Shown here: positions 35,163-43,952 of the stretch, piece after piece | Numbering within the stretch: the stretch's first letter is position 1 | Layout: every line of letters starts with the position of its first letter | Origin: Bacteroidales bacterium | GTDB lineage: Bacteria > Bacteroidota > Bacteroidia > Bacteroidales > UBA10428 | DNA: 51,304 nucleotides | Direction of reading: 5' to 3' | Assembly (NCBI GenBank): GCA_016933335.1 | Contig: JAFGBD010000014.1 | Span: forward strand, 1 to 51,304 | Program-made: the position numbers and the translations under genes | The notes under the pieces: model-generated | Database searches by the model: none | The model's input: only the letters and a program-made list of their open reading frames with translations | Told to the model about the DNA's origin: nothing

Positions 35163-36531
35163 ATGAAGATATTACTGATCTCACCCGCTGTTGATGCATC
35201 AAAAAGGACCAATAAAGGCCTTAGAATGCCTCAGCTTGCTCTTTATATCATCGAAGGTTTAACTCCTTCGGGTCATGAAGTTAAAGTTGTTGAGGAAGAA
35301 GCCGAATCTCTTAATCTCGATGAAGAGTGTGACCTTGTCGGAATAAGCTGCATGACAGCCAATGCACCGAGAGCCTATGAAATTGCCCGTGAATTTAAAG
35401 AAAGAGGTAAATCTGTTATTCTCGGGGGAGTTCATCCTACCATTCTACCGGATGAAGCATTACAGCATGCAGATTCCGTTGTGATTGGAGAAGCAGAAGG
35501 AGTATGGGAAACAGTGATCCGGGATTTTCAATTGGGCATGTTGAAAAAAAAAATACCATAATCCTGAACCCAACCTTGAAAAATATGTACCCAAAAATTT
35601 CAGCAGGCTGGTTCAGAAAAGGTTGTTTAATATTTTTCCGATAATGACCACAAGGGGATGCCCGTATAACTGCGAGTTCTGCTGTGTTTCGAATCTTTTC
35701 GGGAAAAAAATCCGTCACATCCCTGTCGAGAATATTGTACGGGATATCATTGATTCGAGGGCAAAAAATTTTATGTTCCTTGATGACAATATTATTGGTC
35801 AGCCTAAATATGCCAAGGAATTGTTCAGGGCAATCAAACCATTGAAAATAAAATGGGTCGGACAGGCATCCATATCACTCGTAAAAGATGCGGAATTGCT
35901 GCAGCTTGCTTCCGAAAGTGGTTGTAAAGCATTATTCATCGGACTGGAAAGTGTTTCGGTGGAGCAATTGAAAACAATGCGCAAATCAATTAAAGATATT
36001 AAAGACCTTGAAATCGCATTAAAAAAGATAAACAAAATGGGTATACTGATTCATGCTTCCATGATCTTTGGTTTCGATAATGATACAGAAGATACTTTTA
36101 AAGACACTCTCAGGTTCCTGGTAAAAAACAAGATCGGCACCGTATCCTTCAACATTTTAACTCCCTACCCCGGCACACAAACATACTGTAAGCTGGAAAA
36201 CGAAGGCAGGATCCTTACAACCGACTGGCAGTATTATGATCATAATACAGTGGTGTATAAACCGAAAAAAATATCTCCTGTCGAGTTACAGGTATGGAAA
36301 ACCCAGGTACGTAAAAAATTCTACAGCCTTTCCTGCGTGTTGAAAAGGCTACTGGGTAATTTAAATAATCCTTTGATCTATCTGGCCTTGAATTACGGAC
36401 ATATGAAGCAGGTGAGGATTGAAGAAAAAAGAATTCCGTTTTTAAAATCAAACCTTCAGAGATTAATGCATCCCATTCCTGTAAAACCGGAATATGAGCA
36501 TGAACCCATCACTTCTAATATATATCAGTGA
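35163..36531 (+). pseudogene. B12-binding radical SAM protein, copy 2, frameshifted at an A10 run
   Basis: Two plus-strand frames (35163-35561 and about 35562-36531) together make one protein of about 455 residues like copy 1. The first half is a B12-binding domain (MKILLISPAV, GISCMTANAP, LGGVHPTILPDEALQHAD, IGEAEGVWETVI); the second has CPYNCEFC, FLDDNIIGQPKYAK, FIGLESVSVEQL, MIFGFDNDTEDTF and TPYPGTQTYCKLE. The break is at ten A (35544-35553): with nine A the frame continues as LKKKYHNPEPNLEKYVPKNF into the second half. So one base is in excess. Sequencing error, a real mutation, or transcriptional slippage on the A run are all possible. Confidence 0.85.
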
Positions 36532-37379
36532 TTGATGATCTTATGAAGCAGTCTTTTCAATTTTTCTATGCCAGTCTTTCTGATTTGACGGACCCTCTCT
36601 GAAGAGATTCCTACTTCACATGAAATCTCAGATAAGGTAAGTATAGGTTGATTGTCAAGCCCGTATGACATTCTGATGATATCTGCCTCTCTTTTTGTAA
36701 GCTTTGACAAGGCACGGTTTATTTCATATTTCAGAGACTCACTCAGCAGTTCATCATCCGGTGCCGGCATATCACCGGACTTTAATATATCGTAAAGATT
36801 ATACTCATCTTCCGAATTTACCAAAGGAGCATCCAGTGATATCTGATTCAATTTAATTATATTATTAAAACTTGCTTCTTTTTCAGTAATGTTTACTTCC
36901 CTTGCTAATTCTTCATCAGTCGGCTCCCGCTGGAATTCCTGTTCCAGTTTTGGAAATGCCCTGGCAATTTTGTTGATGTAAGCAACCTTGTTTAGTGGAA
37001 GTCTGACAATTCTTACCTGTTCAGCAAGTGCCTGCATAATGGATTGCCTTATCCACCATACCGCATAGGAAATAAATTTGAATCCCCTGGTTTCATCGAA
37101 CTTATGAGCAGCTTTAACCAGACCCAGATTTCCTTCATTAATCAGATCAGGAAAAGATAATCCTTTATTCATGTATTGTTTGGCAACAGAAACAACAAAT
37201 CTCAGGTTGGCTTTAACAAGTTTTTCTAAAGCCTGCATGTCGCCATTTCTGATTCTCGCAGCCAATTCGGCCTCATGCTCGGCTGATATCAAATCAAATT
37301 TGCTGATTTCCAGGAAATACCGGTTTACCGATTCATCCTGTCTGTTTGTTATCTGTTTGGTTATGATCAATTGCCTCAT
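36525..37379 (-). CDS. RpoD-like (group 2) sigma-70 factor
   Basis: 284 residues, the short Bacteroidota sigma-70 form with no region 1.1. Regions 1.2-2.4 are near-canonical (MRQLIITKQITNRQDESVNRY, ALEKLVKANLRFVVSVAKQY, FPDLINEGNLGLVKAAHKFDETRGFKFISYAVWWIRQSIMQALAEQ). Region 4 departs from the housekeeping type: LTLSEISCEVGISSERVRQIRKTGIEKL, with fewer matches in the recognition helix. It is therefore more likely an alternative paralogue than the primary RpoD. It overlaps the end of radical SAM copy 2 by 7 bases, tail to tail. Confidence 0.87.
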   Translation of the reverse strand: MRQLIITKQITNRQDESVNRYFLEISKFDLISAEHEAELAARIRNGDMQALEKLVKANLRFVVSVAKQYMNKGLSFPDLINEGNLGLVKAAHKFDETRGFKFISYAVWWIRQSIMQALAEQVRIVRLPLNKVAYINKIARAFPKLEQEFQREPTDEELAREVNITEKEASFNNIIKLNQISLDAPLVNSEDEYNLYDILKSGDMPAPDDELLSESLKYEINRALSKLTKREADIIRMSYGLDNQPILTLSEISCEVGISSERVRQIRKTGIEKLKRLLHKIINH

Positions 37380-37465
37380 AGCAGGCTGCTGAAATAATTA
37401 AGATATTTTACCTGTTGAATTCATTGTGACAGATATCATTACTAACTCCCGATGACTTAGTGAGA

Positions 37466-37473
37466 CAAACATA
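37466..37473 (-). promoter_or_regulatory. Putative -7 element for the RpoD-like gene
   Basis: Minus-strand TATGTTTG fits TAnnTTTG, 87 bases above the start at 37379. A minus-strand TTG lies about 23 bases further up, slightly too far for the usual spacing. Confidence 0.35.
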
Positions 37474-37537
37474 CATTATCGATATGAATTATTGAACAAA
37501 AGGCTTCATCATCTATGCCTGAGAGCCTTCAGCATAC

Positions 37538-37744
37538 TCAGGATTTGTCTGATGCTCTGACATTAAAAGCCTCTGTTCCCTTTTGACTTGTACGTGTTTC
37601 AAATTCCACTTCCTGTCCGGTATCCAAACCTGCAAATGAGCTGTATAATCCTGTCCTGTGTACAAATACATCTTCACCTTCATCGGTTAAAATGAAGCCA
37701 TAGCCTTTTATTTCATTGTACCATTTAACTTTTCCTTTTGCCAT
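37538..37744 (-). CDS. Cold-shock domain protein (CspA family)
   Basis: 68 residues: MAKGKVKWYNEIKGYGFILTD with RNP1 KGYGFI, then GEDVFVHRTGL (RNP2 DVFVH), and a TEAFNVRASDKS end. Single-stranded nucleic acid binding, RNA chaperone role expected. Sits 25 bases downstream of the FKBP gene on the same strand, so the two may share a transcript. Confidence 0.92.
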   Translation of the reverse strand: MAKGKVKWYNEIKGYGFILTDEGEDVFVHRTGLYSSFAGLDTGQEVEFETRTSQKGTEAFNVRASDKS

Positions 37745-37769
37745 GTTTCAGATTTTAAATTTATTGTTA

Positions 37770-38198
37770 TTATAAAATTTCAATCAACTCCATTTCAAAT
37801 ACCAGGTCTTTGCCTGCCAGATAATGGTTTTCATCAACAATGATGACTTTGTCTTTCACCTCGAGTATCTTAACTGCCTTTTCCCTGCCGTCATGCAGCG
37901 TGAAATACAATTCCAGACCCACACTAAGCTCAATTTCGTCCGGTATGACAGATTTATCTATAATCCTTACCAGCTCTTTCCTCCAGGGTCCATAGGCTTG
38001 TTCATACGGAAGTTTAACCGTCTTCTTTTCATTCATTTTCATGCCTATCATAGCATCTTCCAAAGGTTTCAGCATTTTTCCCTTTCCAATGGTAAAGCTA
38101 ATCGGATGATGTGTATCCCTTGAAGAAAATTTTTCTCCTTCATTTGTAATACATGTATAATGTATCTTCACAGTATCATTTACACATGCAGTTTTCAT
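37770..38198 (-). CDS. FKBP-type peptidyl-prolyl isomerase, SlyD-like
   Basis: 142 residues. SlyD-type layout: VNDTVKIHYTCITNEGEKFSS opening strand, PISFTIGKGKMLKPLEDAMIGM active-site region, then an inserted flap (about 70-120) and a closing DENHYLAGKDLVFEMELIEIL. No signal peptide and no His-rich metal tail, so a cytoplasmic folding helper is likely. Its pairing with a cold-shock gene fits cold or folding stress. Confidence 0.9.
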   Translation of the reverse strand: MKTACVNDTVKIHYTCITNEGEKFSSRDTHHPISFTIGKGKMLKPLEDAMIGMKMNEKKTVKLPYEQAYGPWRKELVRIIDKSVIPDEIELSVGLELYFTLHDGREKAVKILEVKDKVIIVDENHYLAGKDLVFEMELIEIL

Positions 38199-38512
38199 CT
38201 GATCCTTATCTGGATATTGATTCTCCCCGAAGCAAGCTTCGAGGAACCTTTAGCTCTCCGCCACAGGCGGAAATTATCGATCCCGTTAATGTTTTATTTT
38301 TTTTGCTCGCTTACCCCGCAGCAAAGCTACGGGGAATGCGCTCGCCGGGATTCGGGATTTAAAAAGGAGGACTTAAATGAACTAAAAGAGGAGAGGAAAT
38401 TTAGTTTCTTTAGGGCACAAATTTTTAAACCAATGCTAAGGTAAGCATAATATAGTTAAGATGATTGCGAATTGCATTTTCTTTTAAGGTATCAACTTCA
38501 AATGAAACGTGG
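38199..38512. other. 314-base gene-free stretch carrying REP-like repeats
   Basis: Lies between the MFS gene end and the FKBP gene start, both minus strand. Apart from the hairpin cluster it holds no recognisable gene. A plus-strand open frame through it is almost surely chance. Confidence 0.5.
38225..38334. repeat. REP-like hairpin cluster
   Basis: Three hairpins in 110 bases: CCCCGAAGCAAGCTTCGAGG (38225-38244, one mismatch), TCCGCCACAGGCGGA (38257-38271, perfect 6-bp stem) and CCCCGCAGCAAAGCTACGGGG (38314-38334, split here as CCCCGCAGC, AAA, GCTACGGGG; one mismatch). The first and third are clearly related to each other. This looks like an intergenic palindromic repeat family. Confidence 0.6.
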
Positions 38513-39754
38513 TTATTCTATGGTAATCAATTGTTTAGTGGGATCGATCTGTATAAACAGAAAAGCACTGATGATGAGCATCCCGGAGATAACAAACAGC
38601 GGAAAGTTATAATTACCGGTTGCATCCACCAGATAACCAAAAACCGATGCACATACAAATCCCCCGATATTACCTGCAGTATTCATAGCCCCTGATACAG
38701 CACCGGCATATTTCTTACCTTTATCCAGGCATACAGCCCAGGCACTTGGTAACATCAGATCGATGATCCCGAAACATAACGAAAGAAAGATAAAAACCTG
38801 CATTTTACCGGGAATAAATCCTGCCAGGAACATAAACATGGCAGATACAGCAAGTCCTGTAGCTCCCAGCAGTCTCCTGCCTGTTTTTAAGCCATATTTC
38901 TTTGAGAGCCTGTCGCTCAGATACCCTCCCGATATGTTACCAATCATGCTCATTAAATAGGGAACTGCCACTGCATAGGTAAGCTCGCTTTTTGCAAATC
39001 CCCCCCCCTCCTCCATGAAAACCGGGAACCAGGAAAAGAAAAACCAGCTGCCCCATGCATAGAAAAAGTACATAGCCAGTATGATCCAAAATTGCCTGCT
39101 ATGAAATACTATACTCCATGGAATTCCTTTATCGGCCTCTGTCTCCCTGTCAGATCTTATCTCTTCCAGCTCAGCTTTTTTTATACCTTTTAGTTCTGAA
39201 GGTTTATTTCTGTACCACAGGAACCATATTATCACCCAAATCACACCCAGTATTCCAAGGATATAAAAAGCCATCCGCCATCCGAAGGCAAGAATGACCG
39301 GAATGACCACGAACGGTGTCAATGCTCCTCCCATGCGGCTTGCAGCCCATATAAATCCCTGTGCCCTGGCTGTTTCAGTTTTGGGAAACCATCGTCCAAT
39401 CACGCCTGTTATGCAGGGATAGGCTCCTGCCTCACCAATCCCAAAGAGAAACCTGATGACCAGGAGCATCATAAAACCGCCTGCCATACCTGTAAATACC
39501 GTAAAAACCGACCACCACAAAACAATAGCGGATAAAACAGTACGATGACCTTTCCTGTCTCCCCAAACACCAAGGGGTACCTGTAATAATCCGTATGACA
39601 GGATAAAAGCACTTAACACCCATCCCCATTGCTTCCTGGTTAATCCCAGATCATTCATGATGGTAGCACCTGCAACGCTGATGTTAACGCGATCAAGGAA
39701 AGTAATGACACAAATAAATACCAGTAAGATTAAGACCAGATTTCTTTTTTTCAC
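38513..39754 (-). CDS. MFS transporter, anion:cation symporter (sugar-acid) type
   Basis: 413 residues, 12 membrane helices. ACS-type marks: FLDRVNISVAGATIMNDLGL, GDRKGHRTVLSAIVLWW, the GIGEAGAYPCITGVIGRWFP motif and QGFIWAASRMGGALTPF. Related transporters carry galactonate, glucarate, tartrate or similar hexuronates and organic acids with a proton or sodium. The racemase-family gene is 113 bases upstream on the same strand, which suggests a carboxylate or amino-acid-like substrate. Confidence 0.9.
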   Translation of the reverse strand: MKKRNLVLILLVFICVITFLDRVNISVAGATIMNDLGLTRKQWGWVLSAFILSYGLLQVPLGVWGDRKGHRTVLSAIVLWWSVFTVFTGMAGGFMMLLVIRFLFGIGEAGAYPCITGVIGRWFPKTETARAQGFIWAASRMGGALTPFVVIPVILAFGWRMAFYILGILGVIWVIIWFLWYRNKPSELKGIKKAELEEIRSDRETEADKGIPWSIVFHSRQFWIILAMYFFYAWGSWFFFSWFPVFMEEGGGFAKSELTYAVAVPYLMSMIGNISGGYLSDRLSKKYGLKTGRRLLGATGLAVSAMFMFLAGFIPGKMQVFIFLSLCFGIIDLMLPSAWAVCLDKGKKYAGAVSGAMNTAGNIGGFVCASVFGYLVDATGNYNFPLFVISGMLIISAFLFIQIDPTKQLITIE

Positions 39755-39867
39755 ATTTCAGGGCTTAAGATGGAAATAGTAACGGATCATTTAATAAATC
39801 AGTTTAGGTCCGGGTAGTTAAAGATCACCCCCGCCAACAAGTTTAAATTCATTTGGTGATTGATCGT

Positions 39868-40539
39868 TCAATATATCAGTTTATTCTTTGAGAGATAATC
39901 CTTTACGCCAAGAACACCAGATAACGGACTTGACAACACCGGTTTACGCGTTTTATCAGCAAGCTGTTTTTCTATACGGGCCATTGAACCCTGTGCAAGC
40001 ACAAACAAATCGACTTTTCCCTTTATCTTTTCCGAAGCTTCGAGAATCAGTTTATCATGTTTATCCCTGTCGCCTGCCATCACTGCCTGGAAAGCTCCTT
40101 TGGCAAGACCTTCAATAATTTCTATCTCTCTGTTCCTTTCCCTGGCTTTCTTTTTCAGCAATGCTATGGTAGGTTCCAGTGTTGTTTGCAAAGTGGCAAG
40201 CACTCCAATTCGTTTCCCTGTTTTGACAGCCCTGACAGCCATCGGTTCATCTATCCTTAAAATTGGCACCGGGACAAACAGCCTGCCTGCTTCGGCAACT
40301 TCACCAACCGATGAGCAGGTATTGAAAACCAGGTTTCCCCCTGCATCAACTGCCGCATGATAATAAGCGAAGAGCCTTTTCCTGACAGCAGGTGTTACCT
40401 CGTTGTGAGCGATTACTTCCTGAATCAGACTATCGTCTGCAATGTGGCTCAGTTTCACTTCCGGAATATGTTCCCTGAACAATTCCGTAATCGGCTCAAC
40501 AAGAGCCATGGCGGTATGAACAGCTACAACTCTTATCAT
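39868..40539 (-). CDS. Asp/Glu/hydantoin racemase-superfamily protein with one catalytic Cys
   Basis: 223 residues. The first catalytic Cys is in NTCSSVGE (Cys75). The second half has GKRIGVLATLQTTLEPTIALL and DLFVLAQGSMARIEKQL; where racemases have a second Cys, this reads AQGSM, so it is missing. This resembles enzymes of the superfamily that do not racemise, such as decarboxylases or isomerases working from one Cys. No signal peptide. Likely co-transcribed with the MFS transporter downstream. Confidence 0.82.
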   Translation of the reverse strand: MIRVVAVHTAMALVEPITELFREHIPEVKLSHIADDSLIQEVIAHNEVTPAVRKRLFAYYHAAVDAGGNLVFNTCSSVGEVAEAGRLFVPVPILRIDEPMAVRAVKTGKRIGVLATLQTTLEPTIALLKKKARERNREIEIIEGLAKGAFQAVMAGDRDKHDKLILEASEKIKGKVDLFVLAQGSMARIEKQLADKTRKPVLSSPLSGVLGVKDYLSKNKLIY

Positions 40540-40840
40540 GGTTATTTTAATTTAATGATTCTTAACTGCAAGTTAGTAAAAATACCTTATTATAACGGAC
40601 GGTTATTTTATAAATACAGTCGCTGATACCTGTTATATCCAAAAATCTTTGATATTAATAAAGTTAATATTCAGAAGTTCTTAATATACATCTGAACAGA
40701 TTACTGAAAACAGAAAAAGATTTTTAATGCACAATAATTATGCAGATGGAATATCTTTGCATGTTCAGAAATATCTAATCCTTTAAACCTGGCAAACAAA
40801 TACCTGAAAGGATCTTTTAATTATAAAGTATATTACCGGC
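40540..40840. other. 301-base divergent intergenic stretch
   Basis: Between the racemase-family gene (minus) and the GH9 gene (plus). AT-rich; contains a candidate -7 element at 40752-40759 for the GH9 gene. No gene seen. Confidence 0.45.
40752..40759 (+). promoter_or_regulatory. Putative -7 element for the GH9 gene
   Basis: TATCTTTG fits TAnnTTTG; 81 bases above the ATG at 40841, giving a longish leader. No clear -33 element. Confidence 0.4.
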
Positions 40841-43315
40841 ATGAAAATACTATTGACAATTGCAATGATTTTTGTTTTTGCAACTGCAATTGGCCAAAAC
40901 AGCCTGTTCATTAACGAACAGGATTACTTTGAGATGGACGGTCTGGATGTGATCGTTTTCAGTGACTTTTATCCGGGCGGTCACCAGTCAGGAGTTACCA
41001 TCGTTCAGCATGGGATAAGGGTTGCAGCAAACGGTGATCTGCGCCTTGAACCTGCTCCGGGGCAGTGGTCACCGGTACCGAAAGGAGGGGATTTAAAGGT
41101 TGACCGTGAAAAACGGATCATCAGCAAAACATTATGGTATCCTGATTCAAGCAGAAACCGGAAGGGTTTTAATCCGATCAATTACCCTGATCTGGTTCTT
41201 CATTATACTGTCAGCGTGATTGCACTTGACTGCAGCAGTTTCAGGATTGTTGTTGACCTGGACAAACCTCTTCCTGAGGATTGGGTGGGAAAAGCCGGAT
41301 TTAACCTTGAGCTTTTCCCTGGTGATCTATTTGGTAAATCATATCTCATGGATCAGAAAGCCGGTATTTTTCCAACCCAGCCAAACGGGCCGGTGTTTTA
41401 TCATGACGAAGACTTGCTGACACAACCCCTGGCCAACGGGTCAGTCCTGGTGGTGGCTCCTGAGGAAGATTTGCAGCGAATGACCATCAGTTCTGAAAAA
41501 CAACATCTTGAACTCTGGGATGACCGGTCCAACCACAACAACGGATGGTTTAAGATCAGAAGTATTATTCCGGCAGAGACCACAAAAGGTGCAGTTGAAT
41601 GGATTATAACACCAAACGTCATGCCGGGATGGCATTATAAACCGGTGGTTCAGGTCTCGCAGATTGGCTATCACCCGGAACAGAAAAAAATTGCCATCCT
41701 CGAGATGGACAAAAAAGATGAGCCGGCAGAAAATTTCAAGTTATACAAACTGGGAGCAGAAGGGAGAACATTGGTCAAAACAGGATTGCCTGATCACTGG
41801 GGAAGATTCCTGCGGTATAATTACGCTACGATGGACTTTTCGGGGGTATCCGGACCGGGAATGTACCAGCTGTCTTACGGAAAATACCTGACACATCCTT
41901 TCAAAATAGACGGTGATGTGTTTGAACGCCATGCATGGCAGCCAACACTCGAATATTACCTGCCTGTACAAATGTGTCACATGAGGGTCAACGAAAAATA
42001 CAGGGTGTGGCATGACTGCTGCCACCTTGATGATGCAGTGATGGCCCCTTTAAATATCACCCACTTTGACGGATATTCGCAGGGATCATCCACGTTATGT
42101 GATTTCAAGCCGATGGAGACATTACCGGGACTGAACCGGGGAGGCTGGCATGATGCCGGAGATTATGATCTCCGCGTGGAGTCGCAGATGGGTACTGTGT
42201 GGATGCTGGCACTGATGATCGAGGAATTCGGGCTGGATTATGATGCCACGCTCATCGATCCTGAACAAAGACTTGTTGAAATTCATGTTCCTGACGGAAA
42301 ATCCGATGCCATACAGCAAATTGAGCACGGACTTGCATCGGTGCTTGGAGGATACCGTTCTATGGGAAGGTTATACCGCGGGATCATCTGTCCTGCAATC
42401 CGCCAGTATGTTCTGCTGGGAGACGCCGCAGCAATGACTGACAACCTGTTTTACAATGATTCCCTGAACATAAAGGTTCCTCCGGGAATATTCTCAGGAA
42501 TTGCGGATGATCGCTGGGTGTTTACCGAAGACAATCCGCGAAGGGAACTTTATGTTACTGCAGCTTTATCTGCAGCTTTCAGGGTACTTAAAGAATCAAA
42601 TCCGGATCTTGCAGATGAAGCGTTGAAAACTGCCCTTGATTTATGGTCTTCAGCATCTCAGGTTGAAGGAAATGCCTCCTCAAAAGTGATTGCACTGTCT
42701 GAACTCATTCTCAGTACCAATGATCCTGAATTGAAGAAGATCTTGATTTCACTGAAAGAAGGAATAATCTCTGATATCAGCAGATGCGGCTGGGCAGTCG
42801 GACATATGATACATCTTATTGAGGATAAAAAGTTCAGGGATGAAATCGCATCAGCGGTCAGGGAGTATCAGCAGCAAATCAAGAAGCAAACCGAATCAGA
42901 CTCTCCTTACGGAGTACCTTACAAGCCGCATATATGGGGTGCAGGATGGAACATTCAGCAATTTGGCGTTGAGCAGTACTTTTTTAACAAAGGATGGCCC
43001 GAACTGACCACGACCGAATTTTTCGAAAACGCCCTGAATTTTATCCTTGGAGTACATCCGGGAATCAATACTTCTTCTTTTGCTTCCGGGGTTGGTTCAA
43101 AATCGGTGACAGTAGCATATGGGGTTAACCGGGCAGACTGGTCATTTATTCCGGGAGGAGTGGTTTCAGGTACAGCCCTGATAAGACCCGACTTACCGGA
43201 ACTGAAAATATGGCCTTACCTGTGGCAGCAAACCGAATATGTAATGGGAGGAGGAGCCACAAACTATATGTTCCTGGTAATGGCAGTTGATGCACTTTAT
43301 AAACAGGATAAGTAA
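40841..43315 (+). CDS. GH9-family glycoside hydrolase (cellulase-like), secreted
   Basis: 824 residues. Signal peptide MKILLTIAMIFVFATAIGQ. The first 265 residues are beta-rich; an Ig-like CelD-N-type domain (about 270-360: VVQVSQIGYHPEQKKIAILE and GMYQLSYGKYLTHPFKI) precedes the (alpha/alpha)6 catalytic domain (about 365-820). GLNRGGWHDAGDYDLRVESQ (about 428-447) is the classical GH9 motif whose first Asp residues bind the attacking water. FILGVHPGINTSSFASGVGSKSV and WQQTEYVMGGGATNYMF are C-terminal landmarks. Acts on beta-1,4-glucans or related polymers; not every GH9 is a cellulase. No T9SS domain is seen. Monocistronic by spacing. Confidence 0.92.
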   Translation: MKILLTIAMIFVFATAIGQNSLFINEQDYFEMDGLDVIVFSDFYPGGHQSGVTIVQHGIRVAANGDLRLEPAPGQWSPVPKGGDLKVDREKRIISKTLWYPDSSRNRKGFNPINYPDLVLHYTVSVIALDCSSFRIVVDLDKPLPEDWVGKAGFNLELFPGDLFGKSYLMDQKAGIFPTQPNGPVFYHDEDLLTQPLANGSVLVVAPEEDLQRMTISSEKQHLELWDDRSNHNNGWFKIRSIIPAETTKGAVEWIITPNVMPGWHYKPVVQVSQIGYHPEQKKIAILEMDKKDEPAENFKLYKLGAEGRTLVKTGLPDHWGRFLRYNYATMDFSGVSGPGMYQLSYGKYLTHPFKIDGDVFERHAWQPTLEYYLPVQMCHMRVNEKYRVWHDCCHLDDAVMAPLNITHFDGYSQGSSTLCDFKPMETLPGLNRGGWHDAGDYDLRVESQMGTVWMLALMIEEFGLDYDATLIDPEQRLVEIHVPDGKSDAIQQIEHGLASVLGGYRSMGRLYRGIICPAIRQYVLLGDAAAMTDNLFYNDSLNIKVPPGIFSGIADDRWVFTEDNPRRELYVTAALSAAFRVLKESNPDLADEALKTALDLWSSASQVEGNASSKVIALSELILSTNDPELKKILISLKEGIISDISRCGWAVGHMIHLIEDKKFRDEIASAVREYQQQIKKQTESDSPYGVPYKPHIWGAGWNIQQFGVEQYFFNKGWPELTTTEFFENALNFILGVHPGINTSSFASGVGSKSVTVAYGVNRADWSFIPGGVVSGTALIRPDLPELKIWPYLWQQTEYVMGGGATNYMFLVMAVDALYKQDK

Positions 43316-43391
43316 CCTGAGTATGTTCATGTCAGTTCCGGTTCTGTCTGGTTTTTTTCAGATGCAATTCTGTTCATCTTATTAAAAATTG

Positions 43392-43399
43392 TATTTTTG
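43392..43399 (+). promoter_or_regulatory. Putative -7 element for lspA
   Basis: TATTTTTG fits TAnnTTTG and overlaps the TTG at 43397 that opens the longest frame; the ATG at 43430 would be 31 bases past it. Confidence 0.5.
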
Positions 43400-43429
43400 G
43401 ACCTTCAACCTGATAAAACAATCAAAGCG

Positions 43430-43933
43430 ATGAAGTTGATGGGAATATGCAGCAGGGCTTTAATCCTGTTTCTGATACTGTTGAATATCGGTTGTGATCA
43501 GATATCAAAACACATCGTCAGGGGGAACATTGATTATTACCAGCAGGTCGAACTGATCAATGATAATCTGATTCTTACCAAGGTGGAAAACACCGGTGGT
43601 TTTCTGGGTTTTGGTACCTCCATTCATCCCCTGTTGAAAAAGATCATCTTCCTTATCTTTCCGGCCCTTGTGCTGATCATACTCATAGGATTTGTTCTGG
43701 CCAGAACCAGGGATAATATTTATTTTATCATTGGCATATCTTTCATCATCGGCGGAGGAATTGGCAATATTTTCGACAGGATAATCCACGGCTCTGTTAC
43801 CGATTTCCTTCATATAGACATCGGGATATTCAGAACAGGTATATTCAACATGGCAGATGTGTCTATTATGTTCGGAACGGCCTGTATACTTATATATAAT
43901 CTGACAAAGAGAAGAAAATTAATCAACAGCTGA
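43430..43933 (+). CDS. lspA: Lipoprotein signal peptidase (signal peptidase II)
   Basis: 167 residues, four membrane helices. CDQISKHIVRG is the conserved first segment; VENTGGFLGFG, GGGIGNIFDRIIHGSVTDFLHI and FRTGIFNMADVSIMFG hold the two catalytic aspartates of this aspartyl membrane protease. It cleaves the leader of lipidated prolipoproteins, as needed for the several lipoproteins in this window. The ATG at 43430 is preferred because the TTG of a longer frame lies inside a promoter element. Convergent with the C69 gene, 19 bases away. Confidence 0.93.
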   Translation: MKLMGICSRALILFLILLNIGCDQISKHIVRGNIDYYQQVELINDNLILTKVENTGGFLGFGTSIHPLLKKIIFLIFPALVLIILIGFVLARTRDNIYFIIGISFIIGGGIGNIFDRIIHGSVTDFLHIDIGIFRTGIFNMADVSIMFGTACILIYNLTKRRKLINS

Positions 43934-43952
43934 ATCCCAGAACCTGCCAGGG

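Noticed and set aside
37498..37545. CCTGAG...CTCAGG hairpin as terminator after the cold-shock gene at 37538
   Set aside because: Six-base stem with a 13-base loop and no T tract after it on the minus strand.
38160..38444. Plus-strand frame through the REP-like repeats
   Set aside because: It spans intergenic hairpins and part of the FKBP gene leader; no domain and no plausible start.
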